60,017 bases of DNA from Caldilineaceae bacterium (GCA_019637685.1 JAHBVF010000015.1:71875-131891); one strand, 5' to 3'; counted from the first letter of the stretch, positions 34,142 to 44,438 are shown. Notes: generated from the letters alone by a model not told the origin. Numbers and translations: made by a program.

Positions 34142-34167
34142 GTGTGGACTCTCCAATCTAAAGATGG

Positions 34168-34225
34168 GATTGGAGATTGGGAGATTAAGAGATTGGCGCG
34201 CCAATCTCTTAATCCCCCAATCTCT
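34168..34225. repeat. GATTGG-family palindrome between crtI and P450
   Basis: A perfect inner palindrome, 16-base arms 34183-34198 and 34199-34214, flanked by further GATTGGGA/TCCCCCAATC pairing. The same word family builds the nosD-nosF linker. Confidence 0.75.
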
Positions 34226-34228
34226 CAC

Positions 34229-35713
34229 TCAATTTCGGCTTATCAAATCTTCGGCAATTTTCGACGACGATAACACGCCGGGCAGCCCCGCGCCGGGATG
34301 GGTCCCCGCGCCCACAAAGTAGAGGTTGTCGATATCCTCCGAGCGGTTGTGGGGGCGGAACCAGGCGGATTGGGTCAGAATTGGCTCCACAGAAAAGGCC
34401 GAGCCTTTGTAGCTGTTGAGCGTATTCTGGAAATGCAGGGGATCGATATAATGCTCGGCCACGATATTTTCCTGCAAATCAGGCAAGTAATTGTCTTCCA
34501 AAAATTGCATAATCCGGTCCCGATAGGGTTTGGCCTCTTTCGTCCAGTCGATGCCCGCGCCCATATGGGGCACGGGCGACAGGACGTAGAAGCCTTCGTG
34601 TCCTTCCGGCGCGGTGCTGGGATCGGTCAGGGTGGGCATGTGGAGATAGAGCGAAAAGTCATCCGACAGCTTCTTCTTGTGGAAGATGTCGTCCAACAGC
34701 CCCTCGTAGCGGTCGCCCAGAATGATATTGTGATGGGCCAACGCGCTGTCCGTGTAGCGCCGCTTTGTCCCAAAATAGATGACAAAGAGAGACATACTGT
34801 AGCGTGTCAGCTTGCGGTAGCGCAAGTCCGAATTACGCAGCCCGCGGGCAGCGGAAGGGATCAGATTCATATACGTCCAGGCCACATCCGCATTGGAGAT
34901 GACGTGATCCGCCTTCACCTCGCGGCCGTCGGCCAAACGGATACCGGAGGTGCGCCGCCGCCCCACAATAATTTCCGCCACAGAACTGTTGTAGTGAATT
35001 TTGCCGCCCAACTCTTCAAAGAGCTTGACCAGCGCGTCCACCAGCGCGCCTGTGCCGCCGATGGCGTAATGGACGCCCCATTCCCGCTCCAGATAGTGGA
35101 TCATCGCGTAGATGGAAGTGGTGTCGAAGGGATTGCCCCCCACCAGCAACGGATGAAAGGAGAAAACCCGGCGCAGAAAGTCGTCCTGGATGAAGCTGGA
35201 TGCGTAGTCGTAGACGGTCTTTTGGGATTGCAGCCGGATCAGGTCGGGCACTACACGAAGCATATCGCCGATTGTCAAAAAGGGCTGATCGGCCAATTCC
35301 ACAAAGCCCTTCTCAAAGATGGCTTTGGTTGTGGCGATGAAGCGTTTATAGCCCTCCACATCGCCGGGACTCCACTGGGCAATCTGCCGGTGGATAAAGT
35401 CCGCGTCGCCGTTGTAGTTAAAGGCGCGGCCTTCGCTGTTGAAGATGCGATAGAAGGGGTCGAGGGGGACAAATTTCACGTAGTCCTCCCGCTTGCGCCC
35501 GGCCAGCGCGAACAGTTCGTCGAACAGAAAAGGGGCAGTGATAACCGTCGGCCCGCCGTCGAATTTGAAGCCGTTCATTTCGTAGACATAGCCCCGTCCC
35601 CCCGGCTTGTCCCGTTTCTCGTGTATTTCCACGGCATAGCCTTTGGCAGCCAAACGCACCGCCGCGGCCAGCCCGCCAAATCCACTGCCGATGACAACAA
35701 CTTTTTCACTCAT
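34229..35713 (-). CDS. crtI: Phytoene desaturase
   Basis: 494 residues. N-terminal FAD-binding motif [10 protein letters not shown] (about 5-14), then the [10 protein letters not shown] segment, GGPTVIT, and the C-terminal bacterial-type desaturase region [13 protein letters not shown]. It converts phytoene to lycopene by stepwise FAD-dependent desaturation at the membrane. Full length for CrtI. It follows crtB by 36 bases. Confidence 0.96.
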   Translation of the reverse strand: MSEKVVVIGSGFGGLAAAVRLAAKGYAVEIHEKRDKPGGRGYVYEMNGFKFDGGPTVITAPFLFDELFALAGRKREDYVKFVPLDPFYRIFNSEGRAFNYNGDADFIHRQIAQWSPGDVEGYKRFIATTKAIFEKGFVELADQPFLTIGDMLRVVPDLIRLQSQKTVYDYASSFIQDDFLRRVFSFHPLLVGGNPFDTTSIYAMIHYLEREWGVHYAIGGTGALVDALVKLFEELGGKIHYNSSVAEIIVGRRRTSGIRLADGREVKADHVISNADVAWTYMNLIPSAARGLRNSDLRYRKLTRYSMSLFVIYFGTKRRYTDSALAHHNIILGDRYEGLLDDIFHKKKLSDDFSLYLHMPTLTDPSTAPEGHEGFYVLSPVPHMGAGIDWTKEAKPYRDRIMQFLEDNYLPDLQENIVAEHYIDPLHFQNTLNSYKGSAFSVEPILTQSAWFRPHNRSEDIDNLYFVGAGTHPGAGLPGVLSSSKIAEDLISRN

Positions 35714-35749
35714 TAAACTTATGTCCTTTGCCAGCCCTTTGCCTGCCGT

Positions 35750-36733
35750 TTATCTGATCCCATAGCCGTTCGTGCGCGCTTTCCACCAGATGCCCGGCAG
35801 ACGGCGCACTTTCTCCCACCGGCTGGTGTGCGCTCGCCGGGTGAATACGTCAAAATCGTTCTCTTCGATTTTCGTCAAAATATCCTGATACAGCACAGCC
35901 GATGCCGCAATCGCAAACTGACCATCGCGGCCCAGCAGACCGATGCCCGGCATGGCTTCGGCATAGAGCCGCCGCGCCCGGTCGATCTGAAAGCGCATAA
36001 ATGCCCGCCACTGGGGAGTGACCTGACCCGCCGCGATGTCGGCTTCGCACAGGCCAAACGCGGCCAGCTCGTCCCGGGGCAAATAGAGACGCCCGTTGGC
36101 CCAATCCTCGCCCACATCCCGCAGAATGTTTGTCAACTGCAAGGCCACGCCCAATTTGATGGCAAAGGGAATGGCCTGGGGACCCGCGTAGCCGATGATG
36201 TGCATTGTCATCAGGCCCACAGTGGAGGCCACCAGATAGCAGTAGTGGGCCAATTCGTCGAAACTGTCGTAGCGTTCGCGGGTCAAATCCAGCCCAACCC
36301 CTTCGATCAGCTGTTCGGCATAGGCTTTGGGAATGCCATAGCGGGCACGGGTATCTGTCCAGGCCAGCACCGGCGAATCGTCCTGGGAAAGGGTCGCCGT
36401 GCTGAGATTGCTCTCCAGACTGCGCCGTCGCCAGTCGTGGAGTTCGGCCAGCCGGCCTTCTGTGCCAGAGCCGCTGACAGGCTGATCCACAATGTCATCG
36501 GTGATGCGACAGAATGCGTAGAGGGCACGGGCCGCCGAGCGCATTTCGCCCGGCAAGAGACCAGAACTCATATAAAAGGTGCGGCTGTGGGTACGGGTGA
36601 TCCGGGAGCAGTGGGCATAGGCCGCATCCAGCGCCGCCCGTTCTACATCGTGGCTAAATATCATGGCAGGTGCAGCGGCCACATTGGCCCGTTTGAAGAG
36701 TTGCTCTTCCCAGGAGATCGAGGCTGTGCTCAT
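35750..36733 (-). CDS. crtB: Phytoene synthase
   Basis: 327 residues. Prenyl-synthase Asp-rich motifs: D-D-I-V-D (about residue 78-82) and LTNILRDVGEDWANGRLYLP (about 200-219). Joins two GGPP molecules to phytoene. First gene of the carotenoid operon, AAAGGAACT upstream of the ATG, behind a consensus promoter at 36810-36838. No GGPP synthase gene is in the window. Confidence 0.96.
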   Translation of the reverse strand: MSTASISWEEQLFKRANVAAAPAMIFSHDVERAALDAAYAHCSRITRTHSRTFYMSSGLLPGEMRSAARALYAFCRITDDIVDQPVSGSGTEGRLAELHDWRRRSLESNLSTATLSQDDSPVLAWTDTRARYGIPKAYAEQLIEGVGLDLTRERYDSFDELAHYCYLVASTVGLMTMHIIGYAGPQAIPFAIKLGVALQLTNILRDVGEDWANGRLYLPRDELAAFGLCEADIAAGQVTPQWRAFMRFQIDRARRLYAEAMPGIGLLGRDGQFAIAASAVLYQDILTKIEENDFDVFTRRAHTSRWEKVRRLPGIWWKARTNGYGIR

Positions 36734-36809
36734 TGGGAGCAGTTCCTTTCGCTAACGCCGAGCGGCTGATAATCGACAGTGTCCGACTTAATTCCGTTTA
36801 TGCAAATCA

Positions 36810-36838
36810 TTTGTACCACATTTATTTATTTTTGTCAA
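36810..36838 (-). promoter_or_regulatory. Consensus sigma-70 promoter of the carotenoid operon
   Basis: Minus strand: -35 TTGACA (36833-36838), 17-base AT-rich spacer, extended -10 TGGTACAAA with hexamer TACAAA (36810-36815). Start expected near 36803, 70 bases before crtB. This is one of the strongest promoter matches in the window. Confidence 0.8.
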
Positions 36839-37426
36839 TGTTTTGCACAGTTGGTGAGCGCGGCTTATTCAAGCTTCCAGCGTATACCGTCGGCTGCAGG
36901 CCGAGAACCATCCCACGAACAAACCACAGCAGTCTGTTCTGAGAATAGGGTTGTATACACGGATAAAAGGGAACACGGATTCAATCTGCGAAAATCTGTG
37001 CTATCGGTGGATGATTTTCACTGCTATCGGTGTCAGCCGGTCGTGTTGCCTAATCTGAAAATAGCCACTGATGAACGCGGATAAACACGGATAGAATCTG
37101 CGTAATCTGTGTCTTCTGCGCAAATCTGCGTCCCTATTTTTATTGCTGATTGTGCCCCACCGGGCATGTACACCGTTCTGAGAATAGGGTTGTATACACG
37201 GATAAAAGGGAACACGGATTCAATCTGCGAAAATCTGTGCTATCGGTGTCAGCCGGTCGTATCGCCTGACGGGAAAATGTGCCCCGTATCTGCGATACAT
37301 CTGCCTGGAATTATTGGGGAGGACAGGGGTGTCCGAGTTGCTCTTTGGGCCGGAGGAGCGTACACTGATGACAATGCAGGTTCTTGGCGAGAAAGCCGCG
37401 CTCGATTCACCATTTTGGAGAAAACA
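36839..37426. other. Intergenic region with direct and dispersed repeats
   Basis: Nearly 590 bases without a gene. A 74-base segment at 36936-37009 recurs identically at 37175-37248, each followed sooner or later by the shared word TCAGCCGGTCGT. Between them lies a segment (37051-37172) nearly identical to 51278-51397. The whole belongs to the 'ACACGGAT...AATCTGCG' class of dispersed intergenic repeats. Confidence 0.8.
37051..37172 (+). repeat. Dispersed intergenic repeat, copy 1
   Basis: About 120 bases beginning TGAAAATAGCCACTGATGAA and ending with a GGGCATG-type tail. Copy 2 is at 51278-51397 in the same orientation. No ORF. Confidence 0.8.
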
Positions 37427-38065
37427 ATGACAGCCATCCGCACCGATCATTTGGTCTATGCCGTGCCCAATCTGGCCACGGCCGTGGACCGGATCGCCGC
37501 CGAGTGGGGTGTACGCCCCGCCATAGGCGGACAGCACCCCAACGGAACCCACAACGCGTTGCTGGCCCTCGGCCCCCACACCTATTTGGAGATTATCGCG
37601 CCGGACCCGGCACAGCCCAACCCCTCCACGTCCCGCTCCTTTGGCATTGACGAACGCCCCGGCGACACCCGTCTGGTGACCTGGGCCGCGGCCACCCCAG
37701 ACCTGGACGCCACCCACACGGCCGCGCTGGCCCAGGGCTATGACCCGGGCGATGTGATGAATGGCAGCCGTCTGCGCCCGGATGGGGTGAAAATTGCCTG
37801 GCGTTCGACGCGGCTGGTGGGCTGGCCGCCTCCCGGCGACGGGCTGGTCCCCTTCCTCATTGAATGGGGGAGCGGCACACCCCATCCCGCAAGCGACTCA
37901 CCCGCGGGCTGCACCCTCGTCTCCCTGCGGGCCGAACATCCAGACCCCACCGCCATCCAACAGATGCTCGCGGCGCTGGGCCTAAAAATACCCGTGACTC
38001 CAGGCCCAACACCCGCGCTCTACGCGTTGATCGACACACCCAACGGCCCGCAAGAATTGGCGTAG
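37427..38065 (+). CDS. Glyoxalase-like (VOC) domain protein
   Basis: 212 residues from the ATG at 37427, GGAG 7 bases upstream; the frame remains open upstream through repeats and is not coding there. The protein starts with R-T-D-H-L-V-Y-A-V-P-N-L, typical of the glyoxalase-like domain PF13468, and has GTHNALLALG and YLEIIAPDP as in VOC metal-site strands (H9, E68 approximate). No reaction is assignable. No operon partner is evident; the PhyH-like gene follows after 94 bases. Confidence 0.75.
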   Translation: MTAIRTDHLVYAVPNLATAVDRIAAEWGVRPAIGGQHPNGTHNALLALGPHTYLEIIAPDPAQPNPSTSRSFGIDERPGDTRLVTWAAATPDLDATHTAALAQGYDPGDVMNGSRLRPDGVKIAWRSTRLVGWPPPGDGLVPFLIEWGSGTPHPASDSPAGCTLVSLRAEHPDPTAIQQMLAALGLKIPVTPGPTPALYALIDTPNGPQELA

Positions 38066-38159
38066 GCTGTCGGCCCGGGTAATCAGACAGAACCACAAAA
38101 GCGCGCAGGAAGAATCTTCTTGCTGTTCTTTGTAGTTTTTTAAATTAAGGGAGGATGAA

Positions 38160-39011
38160 ATGCACGGCTCGTTGAGTGCGGAGCAGGTGGCTTTCTACCA
38201 GCGAGAGGGCTATCTGCTCCTGCCCGCGCTGTTGAACGAAGACGATCTGGCCGCGGTGAAAGCGGAGATGAACGCGAAGGTGGAGCAGATTGCCCAGGAG
38301 TTGCTGGCAAACAGATTGATCACCGACACCCGCGACCACAGCTCCTTCCCATACCGGTTGGCCGAGCTGTTCGACGGTCTGACTGATGCCCACTTTCTCA
38401 AGTTTGGCCGCAGTTGGCGGGACCGACTGCCCGGCTACTTCGATCTGATGGCGAACCCGAAGATTCTTGACGCGGTGGAGTCGCTGATCGGCCCGGAACT
38501 CTTCGCCAATCCGGTCTACAACACCCGGCCCAAAGTGCCGCGTGTGGCCGCGGGCGCAGTGCCCTGGCATCAGGACCGATCCTACTGGCCCGACGCCAAC
38601 GCCAATCCGGTGATTACCGTCTGGGTGGCCCTGGTGGACGCCAACGAAGTCAACGGCTGCCTGCACGCCATCCCCGGAACCCACAAGACCCAACTCTTCA
38701 CCCATCACAAAGAGAGCCTGACCGGCACGGGCTATACGGAAGTCAACGAAGAATACATCAAAACCCAGCGCGCGGTGATGTTGCCCGTGCCCGCAGGGGG
38801 CGCGCTGCTCTTCAACGACCGCTGCGTGCATATGTCCACGCCCAACCGCTCGGATCACGTGCGCTGGAGTGTGGACCTGCGCTATCAGCCCACTGACCAG
38901 GACCCCATGCCCCAGCACGGGGTTGGTTTTCTGGCTCGCAGCCGCCAGCACCCGGAGCGGGTGGCCCGGATGGCCGATTGGCTGGCCGGACGGACAGAAA
39001 GAACCGCGTAA
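38160..39011 (+). CDS. Phytanoyl-CoA dioxygenase family protein (PhyH)
   Basis: 283 residues, GGGAGGATG before the ATG. A double-stranded beta-helix of the Fe(II)/2-oxoglutarate oxygenases: H-x-D in W-H-Q-D-R-S-Y-W (about 137-144), distal His in CVHMSTPNRSD (about 222), and the 2-oxoglutarate-binding Arg in VRWSVDLRYQ. It hydroxylates an unknown substrate; PhyH homologues act on lipids and many secondary metabolites. Confidence 0.88.
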   Translation: MHGSLSAEQVAFYQREGYLLLPALLNEDDLAAVKAEMNAKVEQIAQELLANRLITDTRDHSSFPYRLAELFDGLTDAHFLKFGRSWRDRLPGYFDLMANPKILDAVESLIGPELFANPVYNTRPKVPRVAAGAVPWHQDRSYWPDANANPVITVWVALVDANEVNGCLHAIPGTHKTQLFTHHKESLTGTGYTEVNEEYIKTQRAVMLPVPAGGALLFNDRCVHMSTPNRSDHVRWSVDLRYQPTDQDPMPQHGVGFLARSRQHPERVARMADWLAGRTERTA

Positions 39012-39117
39012 TTTAATTGGACACAGGCTGGATGCGAATGTCACGACAGGGGAAGGGGCAACTGGCGATACCGGGTAAGAATCGTATTTTGTCAGTCCCA
39101 TCCCGCGCGGGGACCGC

Positions 39118-40407
39118 TCACCCCATATCTTCCTTCACCGGCGGCTTGCCATAGAAGAGATTGGCGATCCCCAGCAGAAAAGGCAACGCGGCAAAGGCCA
39201 CCAAAATTGTGGTATAGCTGCCCATCAGGTCCCGGGCAATGCCAAAGGGCATGGGGCCGAGTGCGGAGCTGGCGACCCCAATCGTTGAGACAACACCGGT
39301 AATCGCGCCCAAATGCTTGCGCCCAAAATACTTGGCCCACACCACACTGCTGACGATCATTTGCAGCCCGTTGAGCATGCCCATCACCACCCCGTAGCTG
39401 TAGGCAAGCTCTGGGGTGGTGAGAAAAGGAGCCATCACCAGCGCCAGGGCCTGTAAAAAGAGGGCCACAGCCAACAGGAAGCGCACAGGCATGCGGTCAA
39501 TGAGGAATCCACCGGTCAGTTGCATCACCGCGGCAGTGGCCGCCGAGGGCAGAAAAACCGATGCGGCCATTGTAGCCGACAGGCCGCTGTCCTGGAAAAT
39601 GCTGAAAATGTGAAAGGTCAGCCCTGTCCCCAGCATACTCATCGAGGCAATCGCCGCGGAAACCAGCCAGAACGCGGGCGTGCGGATGGCCTCGGCCAGG
39701 GTCCAGTGGACTTCGGTGAACCCCTTATTTTTGTTCTGCTGATCGGCCAGAGAAGTCGCGCCATCGGGCAACAGGCCATACTCCTCCGGGCGGTCGCGCA
39801 CCAGAAAGAGGGCCAGGGGAACCATCAGGACAATCACCCCCACGCCCAGCATTCCATAGGAAATCCGCCAGCCAAAACGGGGGATCAGCCAGTTGATCAG
39901 CACAGGAAAAGCGCCGCTGCCCAGTATGGCTGTGGCCACACCCGCGATGCCCATCACTGCTCCCCGGCGGCGCACCCACCACTGGTTGATGGCATAGCGG
40001 CTGGCCAGGCTCAGGCTGCCCTGGCCCAACATCCGCAACATAAAAAAGCCGATGCCCAGCATCACCCAATTGCGCACAAAGCCCATATAGACACAGGCCA
40101 GCCCCAGCAGCAGGCTGATGGCGACGATCATCAGCCGCGATCCCCGCCGGTCGATCTGCCGCCCGACAAAAGGCAGCGCAAAACTGGCAGTCAGCGTCCC
40201 CACTGAATAGAGGGTGCTGACCAACGAGCGGCTGATATTCAATTCAGCAATGAAATGGTCGATGAAAACGGAGACAGAATAGGTCTGGCCAGGGCTGGTC
40301 AAAATGACACCGACCGCGCCCACAAAGAGAACCACCCATCCGTAGTAGACAGGCGAGGCGTCCACCACACGGCTGCGGCGGACAGGAGAAACGAGTGTGG
40401 ATTGCAT
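39118..40407 (-). CDS. MFS transporter, oxalate/formate or monocarboxylate type
   Basis: 429 residues, twelve hydrophobic helices. The helix 2-3 loop has G-R-Q-I-D-R-R-G-S-R, and there is a long central loop (LFLVRDRPEEYGLLPDG), both as in the OFA family of monocarboxylate exchangers. GGAGATTGT precedes the ATG. Monocistronic as far as can be seen, convergent with the PhyH-like gene. The substrate is not known. Confidence 0.85.
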   Translation of the reverse strand: MQSTLVSPVRRSRVVDASPVYYGWVVLFVGAVGVILTSPGQTYSVSVFIDHFIAELNISRSLVSTLYSVGTLTASFALPFVGRQIDRRGSRLMIVAISLLLGLACVYMGFVRNWVMLGIGFFMLRMLGQGSLSLASRYAINQWWVRRRGAVMGIAGVATAILGSGAFPVLINWLIPRFGWRISYGMLGVGVIVLMVPLALFLVRDRPEEYGLLPDGATSLADQQNKNKGFTEVHWTLAEAIRTPAFWLVSAAIASMSMLGTGLTFHIFSIFQDSGLSATMAASVFLPSAATAAVMQLTGGFLIDRMPVRFLLAVALFLQALALVMAPFLTTPELAYSYGVVMGMLNGLQMIVSSVVWAKYFGRKHLGAITGVVSTIGVASSALGPMPFGIARDLMGSYTTILVAFAALPFLLGIANLFYGKPPVKEDMG

Positions 40408-40502
40408 ACAATCTCCGGGGGGAGGCGGAAAGAATAGTGAATAGTCAGTTGAGAATTTTTAATAACGTCGGCGCGTCAGCATCCCATTATCGCATTATCC
40501 TC

Positions 40503-42335
40503 TCACCCTGTCACCTTTTCCCCCGCCGTTACCCGCAGATATTGGCCCATATACAAATCGTGATAGAAACCGCGCAGGGCCAGCAACTCGTCGTGGGTTC
40601 CTCGCTCGACAATGCGGTGATCGTTGACCACCAGCACCTCGTCGGCGTTGCGGATGGTGCTAAGCCGGTGCGCGATGACAAACGCGGTACGCCCTTCCAG
40701 CAGACGCAGGAATGCCTCCTGGATGTGGACTTCCGTGCGGGTGTCCACGCTGCTGGTGGCTTCGTCCAGAATCAGAATGCGGGGATCGGCCAGCACGGCC
40801 CGGGCAATGGCGATCAACTGGCGCTGGCCCTGGCTGAAGTTGTGCCCCTTTTCCGAGACGGGCGTGGCGTAGCCCTGGGGCAACAGACGGATGAACGGAT
40901 CGGCATTGGCCAGCATCGCGGCCGCGATCACTTCGTCGTCGCTGGCATCCAGACGGCCATAGCGGATGTTCTCCAGCACTGAGCCGGAGAAGAGAAATGT
41001 GTCCTGCAGGACAATCCCCAACTGCTGGCGCAGGGAGGTCTGCTGGATGTCGCGGATGTCGTGACCGTCCACGCGAATGCTGCCCTCCGTCACATCGTAG
41101 AAGCGGCTGAGCAGGCTGATGATTGTGGTCTTGCCCGCGCCCGTGGGGCCGACCAGCGCGATGGTCGCTCCGGGCCTGGCGTGGAGATTCACACCCTCCA
41201 GCACAGGCTTGCCCTCTTCATAGGCAAAGCTCACGTCCTCAAAAACCACATCGCCCTCCAATGGGGGCAAAGGCTGTGCCCCGGGCTTGTCCTGGACAGT
41301 CGATTCCACATCCAGCACTGCAAAAATGCGTTCCGCGCCGGCGATGGCCGCCTGCACCTGATTGTAGAGCATGGCAATGCCGCGCATGGGGCGGAAAAAG
41401 TTCATTGTATAGATGACAAAGGTAGCCAGCACGCCCACGCCCAGGATTCCTTGCAGAGCCAGCCAGCCGCCGATCAGCGCGGTGACGGCAATGGCAATCG
41501 TCATCATTGTCGTGAACATCGGCCCCAGGGCCGCAGTGATGACATCGGCCTTCAGCCCCGCCTTGCGGTTGGCCGCGTTCACCTCTTCAAAAAGGGCAAA
41601 AGTCTCCACATCCCGGGCAAAGGCTTTGACGATGCGCGCACCGGCAATGTTTTCCTCCATCACCGCGTTCAGCCGCCCGGTGTTGCGCTGCACCTCGCGA
41701 AAAGCGGCCCGGCTGCGTTTGGTCACAATCGTTGTAATCCAAATCATCAACGGCAGGACAACCAGCATGGCGCTTGCCAACTGCCAGTTGAGAAAATACA
41801 TCGCCACGAATGTGCCGGCCAGAAGCAGAATATTGGAGAGAAACTCGATCAGCCCATCCGAGAGGGTGCGGTTGATGGCTTCGGTGTCGTTGGTCACCCG
41901 GCTCATGAGATCGCCCACCTGATTGCGATCGTGAAAAGCCATGGACAACATCTGCAAATGGTTAAAAACCCGCGCCCGCAGTTCTGCCACAAAGCGCTGG
42001 CCGATGTCCACCATAAACAACGACTGCACCGCGGAGGTGAGACCCGTGGCCACATAGACACCCACCAACAACAGGCTGAGCCGACCCAGCCCAGGGCCAT
42101 CCCCCGGCTCCACAAAGCGGTCGATGGCCTGGCCCATGAGGATCGGGCCGTAGAGCCGCAGCCACGTGCTGACAATTACAAAGACGGCCACCAGCAGCAG
42201 CCGTGCCCGGTGGGGGCGCAGATACGCGAGCAGGCGGGCCAGGGTTTGGCTGATATTGGCCGCGGATTCGCCGGTCATCATCCCGCCGCCGCCGAAGCCA
42301 AGACGCATGGGTTGGGGTGGTTTCTGGGCTGTCAT
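40503..42335 (-). CDS. ABC exporter half-transporter (canonical ATPase site), pair 1
   Basis: 610 residues: six membrane helices (about 30-350) then an ATPase domain. Walker A G-P-T-G-A-G-K-T-T near residue 397, signature F-S-Q-G-Q, Walker B I-L-I-L-D-E-A-T with the catalytic Glu. Overlaps the upstream ABC gene by 4 bases; its ribosome site GGGGAGGAGA lies inside that gene's end. Together they form a type IV heterodimeric exporter of the LmrCD/BmrCD/TM287-288 kind. Lipid or drug export are both possible. Confidence 0.9.
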   Translation of the reverse strand: MTAQKPPQPMRLGFGGGGMMTGESAANISQTLARLLAYLRPHRARLLLVAVFVIVSTWLRLYGPILMGQAIDRFVEPGDGPGLGRLSLLLVGVYVATGLTSAVQSLFMVDIGQRFVAELRARVFNHLQMLSMAFHDRNQVGDLMSRVTNDTEAINRTLSDGLIEFLSNILLLAGTFVAMYFLNWQLASAMLVVLPLMIWITTIVTKRSRAAFREVQRNTGRLNAVMEENIAGARIVKAFARDVETFALFEEVNAANRKAGLKADVITAALGPMFTTMMTIAIAVTALIGGWLALQGILGVGVLATFVIYTMNFFRPMRGIAMLYNQVQAAIAGAERIFAVLDVESTVQDKPGAQPLPPLEGDVVFEDVSFAYEEGKPVLEGVNLHARPGATIALVGPTGAGKTTIISLLSRFYDVTEGSIRVDGHDIRDIQQTSLRQQLGIVLQDTFLFSGSVLENIRYGRLDASDDEVIAAAMLANADPFIRLLPQGYATPVSEKGHNFSQGQRQLIAIARAVLADPRILILDEATSSVDTRTEVHIQEAFLRLLEGRTAFVIAHRLSTIRNADEVLVVNDHRIVERGTHDELLALRGFYHDLYMGQYLRVTAGEKVTG

Positions 42336-44140
42336 ACGGTCTCCTCCCCAAACTGGGATCGATAAATTTCCCGATAAATCTCATTCCCGGCCAGCAGTTC
42401 GGCGTGGGTTCCCTGGCCGGCGATCCTGCCCTCGTCCAGGATCAAAATCTGGTCCGAGTCCAGCACACTGCTGACGCGCTGGGCAATCAGAAAAGTGGTG
42501 GTGTCAGCCAACTGCTCGGCCAGCGCGTCCTGGATGCGCACTTCCGTCTCCAAATCTACCGCGCTGGTGCTGTCGTCCAGCAGCAGAATGGCCGGTTTGA
42601 TGAGCAGGGCACGGGCAATGGCGATGCGCTGCTTTTGACCGCCGGAAAAATTGCCGCCCCGGTTCTCCACAAGACTTTCGTAGCCGTCGGGCATGCGCTG
42701 GATAAAGTCGTGGGCCTGGGCGGCTTTGGCCGCGGCTATCACGTCGTCCATGGACGCGTCCGGGCGGCCATAGGCGATATTCTGGCGCACAGTGCCGCTG
42801 AAGAGCGTATTCTCTTGCATCACAACGCCGATCTGCCTGCGTAGCTCCACCGGGTCCCACTCCCGGATGTCCAGCCCGTCCACGCAGATACGCCCCCCTG
42901 TCACGTCGTAGAAGCGCGGAATCAGATTGATCAACGAACTCTTGCCCGCGCCGGTCACGCCCATCAGCGCCACTTTCTGCCCCGGCAAGACGCCGAAGCT
43001 CACCCCATCCAGCACCTCCTCGCCTACAGGACGCTCGCGTGCAGCACCGTTGGCCGCGTGCGCGCCATTGAGGAGGGATTGAGCGGGCGCGGCCCTGCGG
43101 GAGCCGGTGTAGTGGAAGGACACATTCTCGAAAGAGACCCCGCCCCGCACCTGCGCTGGGCGGCGGGCTGTGGCGGGCGGCTGGATGGCAGGCCGGGTTT
43201 CCAGCGTCTCGGCCAGGCGGGTGGCCGAAGCCTCCGCCCTGGAAACCATAGACAAAATGTTGCTCAACAGCAGCAAGGGCGACATCCCAATCATCAGATA
43301 GTTGCTCAGGGCCACCAGTTCGCCCAGCGTCAGCCGCCCGCCGATCACGTCCAGCCCGCCCCGCCAGATAATCAGTGTCGCGCCCACATTGGTCAGCACC
43401 AGCAGCGCGGGCAACACCAGAGCCAGATAGCGCCCCACTTGAATGTTCTTCTCCATATACGCGCGGTTGTTGTCGGCAAAACGTTCGATTGTATGCTGCT
43501 CGCGCACGTATGCCTTCCCCACACGGATACCGGCCAAACTCTCCTGGACGGTTGTATTGAGTGCCCCCAACCGCTGCTGGACCTGGGAAAAGAGGGGAGA
43601 GGCCAGGATCAGGAAAAAGCGGATGATCACAGCGGCCAGGGTCAGCGCGCCAAACATCCACAGGGAGAGCTGCCAGTCGATGAGCAGCATCATCACCACA
43701 CTACCCACAATCATCAGCAGGGCGCGGATGAGCAGGGCCAGCCCCGCGCTGAGAAACATACGCACCACATCCACATCGCTGGAGATGCGGGTCATCAGTT
43801 GGCCTGTCTGTGCCCGATCCAAATTGGCGAAGGAAAAAGCCTGAATGTGGCGAAAGAGTTTGTTGCGCAGGTCAAAGGCGATGCCCTGGGAAATCTGGGC
43901 ACGGGCAATCCCTTGCCCAATTGTCGTGGCCGCGCCCACCAGCGCGGCCAACAGCATCATCCCCGCGCCGTACCAGATGCGGTCCATATTCTGGCCGCGG
44001 ATGCCCTCGTCGATGACGACGCGCAGCATCGCCGGCGTCACCAGTTCCATCAGCACAGGCAGAACAGTTGTAATAAAGCCCAGCACCAGCATCCACCGGT
44101 AGGGGCGGGTGTAGGGAAAGACTTTGCGCAGACCGGGCAT
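42332..44140 (-). CDS. ABC exporter half-transporter (degenerate site), pair 1
   Basis: 602 residues, six membrane helices and an ATPase domain. Walker A G-V-T-G-A-G-K-S-S, signature F-S-G-G-Q. Walker B reads L-L-L-D-D-S-T, with Asp in place of the catalytic Glu: the mark of the non-hydrolysing partner in heterodimeric exporters. GGAGG is 6 bases before the ATG. First gene of the pair; a 298-base intergenic region lies upstream. Confidence 0.9.
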   Translation of the reverse strand: MPGLRKVFPYTRPYRWMLVLGFITTVLPVLMELVTPAMLRVVIDEGIRGQNMDRIWYGAGMMLLAALVGAATTIGQGIARAQISQGIAFDLRNKLFRHIQAFSFANLDRAQTGQLMTRISSDVDVVRMFLSAGLALLIRALLMIVGSVVMMLLIDWQLSLWMFGALTLAAVIIRFFLILASPLFSQVQQRLGALNTTVQESLAGIRVGKAYVREQHTIERFADNNRAYMEKNIQVGRYLALVLPALLVLTNVGATLIIWRGGLDVIGGRLTLGELVALSNYLMIGMSPLLLLSNILSMVSRAEASATRLAETLETRPAIQPPATARRPAQVRGGVSFENVSFHYTGSRRAAPAQSLLNGAHAANGAARERPVGEEVLDGVSFGVLPGQKVALMGVTGAGKSSLINLIPRFYDVTGGRICVDGLDIREWDPVELRRQIGVVMQENTLFSGTVRQNIAYGRPDASMDDVIAAAKAAQAHDFIQRMPDGYESLVENRGGNFSGGQKQRIAIARALLIKPAILLLDDSTSAVDLETEVRIQDALAEQLADTTTFLIAQRVSSVLDSDQILILDEGRIAGQGTHAELLAGNEIYREIYRSQFGEETV

Positions 44141-44438
44141 GACGGGCCTCCGGGAAATCGAGGATTGTTTCTAAAACGGTTTTGTGATTGTACCGCTGGC
44201 GGGAAAATCGCGCAAGTGGGGGAAATGGGAGCGTTTCGTAGGTCCGACGTGCCGTCGGACGACGCCACCAGCCCCGCCGCGTGGATGGAGTGCAGGTTGG
44301 GAGGGCAGGTGACGTCGATTTCTCATTCGAGGAATGTCACACAAAATGGACATTGAAGAATTGATCGGGCAATAGCGTAGACGCGGCCTGTAGCCGCACG
44401 TCTCTGGACATCCCTTATCTGTGCAGCTACAAAACGTT
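44141..44438. other. Intergenic region with two hairpins
   Basis: About 300 bases upstream of ABC pair 1 and downstream of the methyltransferase gene. Visible are GTCCGAC/GTCGGAC near 44242-44260 and AGACGCGGC.../GCCGCACGTCT near 44379-44403. No gene seen. Confidence 0.55.

Noticed and set aside
34142..34228. N-terminal extension of the P450 to 34228
   Set aside because: The extension would be translated from a palindromic GATTGG repeat, while the GTG at 34141 has a ribosome site at proper distance.
40439..40448. TGAATAGTCA, matching the MITE end
   Set aside because: Only 10 bases match, with no inverted partner and no target duplication.
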